Assembly (NCBI GenBank): GCA_050050615.1
Contig: JASFTV010000078.1
Location: 1-12,597, forward strand
Reading direction: 5' to 3'
DNA length: 12,597 nucleotides
Source: JASFTV01 sp050050615
GTDB taxonomy: Bacteria; Desulfobacterota; DSM-4660; Desulfatiglandales; HGW-15
The translations under genes were made by a program, and so were the position numbers. Position 1 is the first letter of the stretch; the number at the start of each line of letters is the position of its first letter. Of this stretch, positions 6,290 through 12,597 are shown in pieces. The notes under the pieces were generated by a model that was not told the origin of the DNA, made no database searches, and worked only from the letters and a program-made list of their open reading frames with translations.

Positions 6290-7552
6290 ATGCCCTCATT
6301 TTCATTTGTTCACACCGCTGATCTGCATTTGGACAGCCCCTTTTCAGCCTTCAGCCTCAACAACCCAGATATTGCAAGTGCCATGCGCTCAGCGACTATG
6401 GAGGCCTTTGACAAGGTCATCCAACTGTGTCTTGAAAAGCATGTGGACTTTCTGCTGGTCGCAGGCGATGTCTATGACGGTGCCGATAGAAGCCTCAGGG
6501 CGCAGGTCAAATTTAGAGACGGTTTAAGAAGGCTTGATGAGGCCGGCATTCGTTCCTTTGTCGTCCACGGCAATCATGATCCCCTCAATGGCTGGTCCTC
6601 ATCTCTTGAATGGCCAAAAGCGGTGCACATCTTTAGAGATCAAGTGCAAACAGTTAGAGTCGAAAGAGACAGGGCCCTACTCGCTTGCATACAGGGGATC
6701 AGCTACCCGGAAAGAGACGAGAGAAGAAACCTATCCCTCCTTTTGAAAAGAACAGATCCTGCCTTTCACATTGGTCTTCTTCATGCAAACGTGGGATCGG
6801 ACACAGGTCATGAGCCGTATGCCCCTTGCACCCTTGAGGATTTGCTCAAGCCGGAAATGGACTACTGGGCCTTGGGTCACGTACACCAGAGAAGAGTGCT
6901 TTCTCAGGATCTGCCCTGGGTTGTCTATCCTGGAAATACCCAGGGAAGAAATATCAGAGAGGGAGGGGAGAAGGGGTGCTACTTTGTCAGGGTTGGTGAG
7001 GATAGGGAGGTGGAGATAGAGTTTCATGCCACGGATGTGCTTCGATGGGTGAAAAGGGATCTTTCCATCCAGGACCTTCAAACAGAACAGGATCTTCTCG
7101 TTGCCCTGGACAGGCTTTGCCAGAATATTTCCGAGAGCGAATCCGGGCGCCCAACCATCGCCCGCATTTTCCTGACCGGCAGAGGTCCTCTGTACACTTT
7201 TCTCAGGAAACCTGCCACGGCACCTGAGCTCCTGGAAATCGTTCAAGAGATGGGAATGTCTTACAATCCCTATCTTTGGGTAGAACAGGTCCGGCTCGGC
7301 ATTAAACCGGAACTGGACATGGCTGCCCTTATAGAAGGCAAGGATTTTGTCGGTGAATTGCTTCGATATGCACGGGAGCTCTCAGAAGGGGACTCTTTTG
7401 AAGAGCAGATGATAGCAGAGCTTTCTCCTTTGTTCGAGGATCCCAGGGTTCGCAAATTCCTTGACTCGCCGAACAGCGAGGAATTGAGGGAGCTATTGGG
7501 ACAGGCAGAGGCGATCTGTGCGGAGAGTCTTCGCGGTGAGGGAGGGGAATGA
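6290..7552 (+). CDS. YhaO/SbcD-like DNA repair nuclease (metallophosphoesterase)
   Basis: The 420-residue protein is a calcineurin-like phosphoesterase of the Mre11/SbcD/YhaO group, the nuclease of DNA-end-processing complexes. The ordered metal motifs are all present: DLH (D11, H13), GDVYDGADRS (D60), GNHDP (N95, H96), LLHANVG (H165) and GHVHQR (H197, H199). The C-terminal third (about 250-420) is more variable and should carry the ATPase-binding cap. The start is ATG 6290, with a weak AAGG 6 bases before it. The stop overlaps the start of the large ATPase gene by 4 bases (ATGA), which implies translational coupling and a complex of the two products. YhaO is the closer family than SbcD, because of the DLHLDSPF opening and the YhaN-like partner. 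Confidence 0.93.
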   Translation: MPSFSFVHTADLHLDSPFSAFSLNNPDIASAMRSATMEAFDKVIQLCLEKHVDFLLVAGDVYDGADRSLRAQVKFRDGLRRLDEAGIRSFVVHGNHDPLNGWSSSLEWPKAVHIFRDQVQTVRVERDRALLACIQGISYPERDERRNLSLLLKRTDPAFHIGLLHANVGSDTGHEPYAPCTLEDLLKPEMDYWALGHVHQRRVLSQDLPWVVYPGNTQGRNIREGGEKGCYFVRVGEDREVEIEFHATDVLRWVKRDLSIQDLQTEQDLLVALDRLCQNISESESGRPTIARIFLTGRGPLYTFLRKPATAPELLEIVQEMGMSYNPYLWVEQVRLGIKPELDMAALIEGKDFVGELLRYARELSEGDSFEEQMIAELSPLFEDPRVRKFLDSPNSEELRELLGQAEAICAESLRGEGGE

Positions 7553-10500
7553 GGCTGACCGGTTTCTACATTGACGGGTTTGGACTTTTTCGCGACCTCA
7601 AGATCGGGGGCCTGTCGCCACAATTGACGCTCTTCCTCGGGGAGAATGAATCCGGGAAAAGCACCCTTCTGGGCTTCTTGAGGGCGATACTATTCGGATT
7701 TCCTGACCGCCGTAGCAGCGAAAATCTCTATCCTCCCCTCTCAGGCGGGCGCCACGGGGGAAACATCACGGTGGTGACAGATAGCCAACAGGCTTATGTG
7801 GTGGAACGCTATCCAGGCCCCCGCGGCGGTAAGGTGGAGGTCCTTAAACCGGATCATTCCGAGGCCGGTGCGTCGCCTCTGGAGCGACTCTTGGGAACGG
7901 CTAACAGAGTTCTTTTCAAGAATATCTATGGATTTAGCCTATCCGAGTTACAGAATTTTGAAAGTCTCAATACCGAGTCGGTGAAGGAGGCCCTTTTTAG
8001 TGCCGGCGCGGGCATTGACCCCGGCAGGTTGACGAGACTGAAGTCGGACCTTGAGAAGCTTGAGGATGATCTGTTCAAGCCGGGAGGTACGAAGCCAAAA
8101 ATCAATGTCAATGTCTCGCGACTTCAAGCCATCCTGAAACAGAAGAGAGCATTATCCGGCTCTATTGACCAGTATGACCAGCTCATCTCCCGGATTTCTG
8201 ACCTGAAAGAAGAGATCGCTCTCTTGGAAAAAAACCGAGTCACCCTATCCGCCCAGCTTAGAAGGCAAGAGCAATGGCTTCAGATTTGGCCGGATTGGAT
8301 CAACCTCTCACTGGCAAAGCAAAAGCTGGAATCGCTGGAGGTGATTGATGACTTTCCTACAGAGGGTCTCAGTCGCTATGAGAACTTGAAGAGCAGACTT
8401 GAGGACGCAAAAAAGGACCTCCAAGAAAAAGAGGATAATCTGAGTCGTCAGGAATCAGAATTCTCAGCCCAGAGAACAGACCCGGATCTTCTTGAGCAGG
8501 CCCCATCCATCAGGCAACTCCAGCGAAATCAGGGGCATTTTGATGCCGTGGTCGAGGAAACATTTTCTTTGAGAGAAGAACGGACAAACGCCGAATATAG
8601 ACTGAAGCAGACCCTTGGCCGCCTGGGTCCACTTTGGAACGAAGAAGCAGTCCTCGGGTTTGGTCTCTCCGTTGCGACCAGGGAGGAAGTGCGGGGATTT
8701 AGAGATGATCTAAAGCAGGCTGAGCATGAGGTGCAGAAGAGACAAAGCGGTCTTGATAACGCAGCATCAGAGAAAAGAGAGGCTGAAAAGATTCTTCGAA
8801 ATTTGCGGGAGCCCTCTGTCAAGGATCCCGAAAGGCTCCTCCAAATGAGGAAGTCCTGTCAGGAGCTCAAAGGTCAGGTGTCAAGGATCCGTGATTTAGA
8901 GAATGAATTGGATTACACACATGAGCGTCTCGACGGCCTTAGGCAAGACAAGGCCATGCTGGAAGACGCCCTGATACGAACACCGTACAAATTTCCTTTC
9001 TGGCCGGTTCCTTCGATCATGGCGGCAGGTCTGCTTTACTTGATCTGGGCAGGATCCAACCAAGCATGGGATCAAGGCGTTATGGTCGCCCTGCTTGCTC
9101 TCGCTGTCGGCCTTAGCCTGTGGTTTGCAAGATCGGGCATGAGGAGGGCAGAGCGGGAAAGGAGCCAAATAGGGGAGGGCCGTCTCAATCTTCTTGTTGT
9201 GAAAATAGACGCGCTTGAGGGGAAGCGTAGTGAGATCAGGAGCGACCTGGAGCGTATCCAAAAACAGACGGATGCGGCCAAAAGCATTCTTTCCCTATCC
9301 GAGGTCCCGGCCAGGGAAACGCTGGAAGGCCTGGAAGAGCAACTGGTGGGACGGATGGATATGCTGGATCGTTGGAGAAAGGCCACCCAGGATCTTGAAG
9401 AGGCAAAAAGAGGATATGATGCGGCAAATGAAGCATTGGCTGAATCCGAGAGCGCGGCTGAGACAATTCAGACACAGTGGAAGGCATGGCTGAAGAATCG
9501 CGCTCTAGATCCGGCGCTGACGCCCGATGGCACCCTGGAAACCCTCTCGCTAATTGAATCTTGTAAAGAGCAGGTAGATCGCGTTAAGCAGTTAAGAGCA
9601 AAGCTAGAATCCGTTGAGGAGACCAAGAAAGCGTATATCGACCTTGCTAACAGGATACTAACCTCGAGCCGACGAGAGGAGGTGGCTGAGGATAACATTC
9701 GCGGCGTGGTTCAAAACCTGATAAAGGCGTTCTTAGAGTCAGAACAGGCGGCTCGGAACAGGGATTTGCTCCTGGGCGAGATGGCCGTTACCCGCGAGTC
9801 TATCGAGCGAATTCAAAAACAGGCTTCAAAATTTGAGGGAGAGATTGGGGCCCTTATGCACGCCGGTGGCGCAGATGAAGAGGAGCAATTTCGAAAGAGA
9901 GGATTAGTCTATGAAGAACGGGAGGGCTTGAAAAGAGACATAGAAAACTCCCAGGACAACATAAGGCGTTTAGCCGGAACATTAGACGAACTGGAGGCTG
10001 TTCTTAAGTCATTGTCTCAGTTGAACCGCGAGACATTGGAAGAAGAGAAGAGGAGGCTGGAGCAAGAGTTCAAGGAGGTTGATGCGACTCTCGATCGACT
10101 GAAAAGGGAACAGGCCACCCTTGAGGAGCAAGCGCGCCAACTGATCAAGGACGAAACGATTTCAGCTCTGAGAGCGGAAGAGGAGGGACTCAAGGAGCAG
10201 TTGGCTGCTTCAGCACGCGAATGGAGCATAGTGAGGCTTGCTCAAGCATTGATCCGAATGGGTAGTGTCAGGTACGAGAGGGAAATGCAGCCGGAGGTTG
10301 TCGGTGAAGCAGCCCGGTTTTTTGAGCGCTTCACGCTGGGGAGATACCCGTCTCTTGTGGCCCCGATCGGAGAGAATCGTATCGAGGTGGTCTCCCAGGA
10401 TCACACCCGAAAGCAGATCGAGGAACTCAGTCGAGGGACCGCAGAGCAACTCTACCTTTCTCTCCGCTTCGGCTTCATTCAAGAATATTCTAAAAGGTCA

Positions 10501-10731
10501 GAGTCCCTGCCCATCATCATGGATGAGATCCTGGTCAACTTCGACCCGCCTAGGGCAAAAGCGACCGTAGAGACCATTTTGGAATTGTCTAAAGAGCACC
10601 AGGTTCTCTTTTTCACGTGTCACCCTGAAACCGTCCATCTTTTCAGGGAAGCGGACCCGCTGGTCCCGGTCTTAGAGTTCACGGGTGGCAGCGTAAAGAC
10701 GCAGCAGGGGCGTATAGGGGATAAATCCTAG
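7549..10731 (+). CDS. YhaN-like SMC/Rad50-type ATPase with mid-protein membrane segments
   Basis: The 1060-residue protein has the Rad50/SbcC architecture. The N-terminal half-ATPase carries Walker A GENESGKST (31-39). Long charged coiled-coil segments run about 185-480 and 530-900. The C-terminal half-ATPase has signature ELSRGT (959-964), Walker B PIIMDE (988-993) and an H-loop in FFTCHPET (about 1024). Between the coiled coils two hydrophobic segments (about 487-502 and 511-527) form a hairpin where Rad50 and SbcC carry the CxxC zinc hook. No CxxC hook is present. This membrane insertion is a trait of YhaN proteins. The coiled-coil apex is thus probably anchored in the membrane, with the ATPase heads and the nuclease encoded just upstream reaching DNA in the cytoplasm. 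The ATPase motifs look intact. Confidence 0.93.
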   Translation: MRLTGFYIDGFGLFRDLKIGGLSPQLTLFLGENESGKSTLLGFLRAILFGFPDRRSSENLYPPLSGGRHGGNITVVTDSQQAYVVERYPGPRGGKVEVLKPDHSEAGASPLERLLGTANRVLFKNIYGFSLSELQNFESLNTESVKEALFSAGAGIDPGRLTRLKSDLEKLEDDLFKPGGTKPKINVNVSRLQAILKQKRALSGSIDQYDQLISRISDLKEEIALLEKNRVTLSAQLRRQEQWLQIWPDWINLSLAKQKLESLEVIDDFPTEGLSRYENLKSRLEDAKKDLQEKEDNLSRQESEFSAQRTDPDLLEQAPSIRQLQRNQGHFDAVVEETFSLREERTNAEYRLKQTLGRLGPLWNEEAVLGFGLSVATREEVRGFRDDLKQAEHEVQKRQSGLDNAASEKREAEKILRNLREPSVKDPERLLQMRKSCQELKGQVSRIRDLENELDYTHERLDGLRQDKAMLEDALIRTPYKFPFWPVPSIMAAGLLYLIWAGSNQAWDQGVMVALLALAVGLSLWFARSGMRRAERERSQIGEGRLNLLVVKIDALEGKRSEIRSDLERIQKQTDAAKSILSLSEVPARETLEGLEEQLVGRMDMLDRWRKATQDLEEAKRGYDAANEALAESESAAETIQTQWKAWLKNRALDPALTPDGTLETLSLIESCKEQVDRVKQLRAKLESVEETKKAYIDLANRILTSSRREEVAEDNIRGVVQNLIKAFLESEQAARNRDLLLGEMAVTRESIERIQKQASKFEGEIGALMHAGGADEEEQFRKRGLVYEEREGLKRDIENSQDNIRRLAGTLDELEAVLKSLSQLNRETLEEEKRRLEQEFKEVDATLDRLKREQATLEEQARQLIKDETISALRAEEEGLKEQLAASAREWSIVRLAQALIRMGSVRYEREMQPEVVGEAARFFERFTLGRYPSLVAPIGENRIEVVSQDHTRKQIEELSRGTAEQLYLSLRFGFIQEYSKRSESLPIIMDEILVNFDPPRAKATVETILELSKEHQVLFFTCHPETVHLFREADPLVPVLEFTGGSVKTQQGRIGDKS

Positions 10732-10890
10732 TATTGGAGTCATAGAGTACTGGCGTATGGGAGTACTGGAGTATTGAGACAGATGGAATGTTTCTGAGGT
10801 TTTGTGGTTTCTCTTCTTTCCATTATTCCATTACTCCATCAGTCCATCACGCCAATGATTCACCACTCCAGCATTCCAATCTTCCACTCC
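10731..10890. repeat. TGGAG-type repeats arranged as a large inverted repeat
   Basis: The first block (10731-10780, plus sense) reads TATTGGAGTCATAGAGTACT, then GGCGTATGGGAGTACTGGAG. The second block (10820-10890) carries the same wording inverted: CCATTACTCCATCAGTCC and ACGCCA at 10849-10854, then ACTCCAGCATTCCAATC. TGGCGT at 10751-10756 faces ACGCCA at 10849-10854, and neighbouring bases match imperfectly, so a long imperfect hairpin with a loop of about 45 bases is possible. The block fills the gap between the ATPase gene and the amidase, and would lie in the amidase leader if a promoter is upstream. An open frame continues back to an ATG at 10788, but its residues encode only the repeat. 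Confidence 0.55.
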
Positions 10891-10891
10891 C

Positions 10892-10896
10892 GGAGG
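10892..10896 (+). promoter_or_regulatory. Ribosome binding site deciding the amidase start
   Basis: GGAGG lies 5 bases before the ATG at 10902 and only 2 before the ATG at 10899. It excludes the upstream ATG at 10788 as the main start. Confidence 0.65.
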
Positions 10897-10901
10897 TTAT
10901 G

Positions 10902-12314
10902 ATGTCGTCGATCCATTCCAAATCTGCCATGGAACTTGTAAACCTTATCAAGTCTAAAGAGATCTCACCCGCTGAGTTGATGGAGGAGACCTTGAAGAGA
11001 ATTGAGGCGGTCAATCCTGTTCTCAATGCCTTTGTATGCATGCGTGTCGAGGAGGCCATGGATGAGGCAAGGGAAATGACGGAGCGTATCACTTCAGGAG
11101 AAGAAGCTGGGCCGCTGGCAGGCATTCCCATAGGCGTCAAAGATATGGAAGACGTCAAGGGGATGGTGACCAGTTTTGGTTCCGTTCCATACAAGAACAA
11201 TGTGGCCAAATGGGATTCAACGCAGGTTGCCAGACTCAAGGCGGCAGGCGCTATCGTTCTCGGAAAAACGAACACCCCGGAGTTTGGATTTACCGGATTT
11301 ACCAAGAATCTGCTGTACGGGGTCACGAAAAATCCTTGGAATACGGGTCGTACGCCCGGTGGGTCCAGCGGGGGCTCTGCGGCTGCGGTGGCGGGTGGCA
11401 TGGTCCCCCTGTGCACAGGATCTGATTCAGGAGGTTCTATCCGGATTCCAGCGTCATACTCGGGATGCTTCGGGCTGAAGACCTCCTTTGGCAGAATTCC
11501 TTCAGGTCCTTCCCCTTTCCTGCAGATGTATCACTTCATGAGCTTGGGGCCTCTTACCAGGAGCGTCCGTGATGCCGCCCTCTACCTTGATTGTGTTGCG
11601 GGATACCATCCTTCGGACCCTGATTCTCTCCCGCCACCGGGCCTATCCTATTTGAAATGTCTGGATACGATTCCGAAGGGCCTTACGATCGCATTCAGCC
11701 CAACTTTGGGATACGCAAGGGTGCAGAGGGATGTGATGGCGAGGGTGGAAGAGGCGGTGAAATCCTTTGAACAGATGGGTCATAAGGTTGAGCTGTGGGA
11801 AGGGGCATTGCCGGATGTTGCGGATACATGGAACAACCTCATGAATAGCGAATTGTATGCCCTCGTGCACCAACGCCTTGATAAGAACAGAAATCACATG
11901 GGAAGGACACTGGTCAAGGCCTTGGATGATGTGCAATCGTTTTCGCTGAAGGATCTTGTTGAGGCGCAGACATTGAGGACAAACCTCAACCGTGTCTTGT
12001 GGGAGCTGTTTGAAGCGTATGACCTTCTGTTGACGCCCACGATGCCCACAGAGGCCTTTGCAGCCAAAGGCCCGCCGCCATCCGAGATTGAAGGACAGCC
12101 GATCCCGCTTCTCTGGGCGGTCGCCTTCACCTATCCCTTCAACCTATCAGGGCATCCCGCCGCTTCTGTGCCGGCAGGTTTGACAGACAATCGGCTTCCT
12201 GCCGGGCTTCAAATCATCGGCCCTCACCACCGGGATGACCTGGTCCTCCAAATGGCCTTTGCCTATGAGCAGATGAGACCCTGGAATGACCAGTGGCCCG
12301 ACAAGATCGCTTGA
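10902..12314 (+). CDS. Amidase-signature family hydrolase
   Basis: The 470-residue cytoplasmic protein belongs to the amidase signature family, which hydrolyses carboxamides by a Ser-cisSer-Lys triad. All three residues are in place: K80 in GVKDMEDVKG, S155 in GGSSGGSAAA and the nucleophile S179 in GSDSGGSIRIP. The spacings K80-S155 (75) and S155-S179 (24) equal those of fatty acid amide hydrolase. The C-terminus (PFNLSGHPAASVP, LPAGLQIIGPHHRDDLVLQ) is typical of GatA-like amidases. No gatB or gatC is nearby, so a role in Glu-tRNA(Gln) amidotransferase is unlikely; the substrate is unknown. The ATG at 10788 would add 38 residues translated from intergenic repeat, and is rejected for the GGAGG-served ATG at 10902. 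Confidence 0.9.
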   Translation: MSSIHSKSAMELVNLIKSKEISPAELMEETLKRIEAVNPVLNAFVCMRVEEAMDEAREMTERITSGEEAGPLAGIPIGVKDMEDVKGMVTSFGSVPYKNNVAKWDSTQVARLKAAGAIVLGKTNTPEFGFTGFTKNLLYGVTKNPWNTGRTPGGSSGGSAAAVAGGMVPLCTGSDSGGSIRIPASYSGCFGLKTSFGRIPSGPSPFLQMYHFMSLGPLTRSVRDAALYLDCVAGYHPSDPDSLPPPGLSYLKCLDTIPKGLTIAFSPTLGYARVQRDVMARVEEAVKSFEQMGHKVELWEGALPDVADTWNNLMNSELYALVHQRLDKNRNHMGRTLVKALDDVQSFSLKDLVEAQTLRTNLNRVLWELFEAYDLLLTPTMPTEAFAAKGPPPSEIEGQPIPLLWAVAFTYPFNLSGHPAASVPAGLTDNRLPAGLQIIGPHHRDDLVLQMAFAYEQMRPWNDQWPDKIA

Positions 12315-12597
12315 GGGGCCAGGCTCACATCTTAAGCATTAAGTATTGAAATGCAGGCATCTGTGGTTTTGCGACCTTGAGCAGCCGTGCGGCGCCTGCC
12401 ATAGAGAATACCCTTTTCTACGCAAACCCGGATAGGCTGGACAAGGGCAAGCCTCCTGATTCTTAGCCAGGGATAGCGAACGCCTCTCTCACCTCCAAGG
12501 CCTCTGGAGCGTGCCCCGAAAGCAATTGTCGTTTCCAGCATTCATTTAAGGTTACAGCCCACCGCATGCACAGGAAATTGTGCCCCAGGCCCAGTTC
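12315..12597. other. Intergenic tail of the window with no supported gene
   Basis: No reading frame here resembles a protein I know. The longest, on the minus strand (12541-12332), is rich in Arg and Gly with no domain signature. I see no terminator and no tRNA. The stretch is cut by the window edge. Confidence 0.5.

Noticed and set aside
10788..10901. N-terminal extension of the amidase from an upstream ATG
   Set aside because: It translates the TGGAG-type repeat, and GGAGG at 10892-10896 serves the later ATG.
12332..12541. 69-codon minus-strand frame at the right end
   Set aside because: Arg/Gly-rich, no domain, no convincing ribosome site.

Overview
The window looks like a chromosomal segment of an anaerobic or facultatively anaerobic Gram-negative bacterium. 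The protein families and the style of the intergenic repeats suggest a Desulfobacterota (former Deltaproteobacteria) relative. That placement is an inference from gene content, not from a marker gene. No transposase, integrase, tRNA, rRNA or CRISPR array was seen.

Left part (1-2346, plus strand): hypA and hypB, the pair that delivers nickel to [NiFe]-hydrogenase, are followed after a repeat-bearing gap by a small stand-alone kinase of the RIO/lipopolysaccharide-kinase type. hypC, hypD, hypE and hypF are not next to the pair.

Middle part (2357-4918, minus strand): three genes read leftward. They are a Fur-family repressor fused to a C-terminal FeoA domain, a conventional Fur-family repressor, and a metallo-beta-lactamase-fold hydrolase. 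The conventional fur has a good sigma70-type promoter with a possible self-operator over its -10. The hydrolase has a sigma70-type promoter about 200 bases upstream, with a leader that can fold into several small hairpins. The two regulators suggest a local iron or redox regulatory cluster, although no feoB or other transporter is present.

Right part (5437-12314, plus strand): a cyclic-nucleotide-binding/FHA fusion protein is followed by a tightly coupled nuclease-ATPase pair (4-base overlap). The nuclease is a YhaO/SbcD-like metallophosphoesterase. Its partner is a 1060-residue YhaN-like SMC/Rad50 ATPase with two membrane segments in place of a zinc hook. Together they should form a membrane-tethered Mre11-Rad50-type DNA-end-processing complex. 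After a repeat-rich 170-base gap comes an amidase-signature hydrolase with a complete catalytic triad.

The intergenic gaps hold at least three families of short degenerate repeats: TGGAG-type, TCATTTG-type and a GTCATTTC/GAGAAATC inverted repeat. The points most worth a second look are the Fur-FeoA fusion, the structured leader of the hydrolase gene, the repeat families (especially the inverted copy in front of the amidase) and the cNMP-FHA protein beside the nuclease pair. Nothing here proves a wholly new system.
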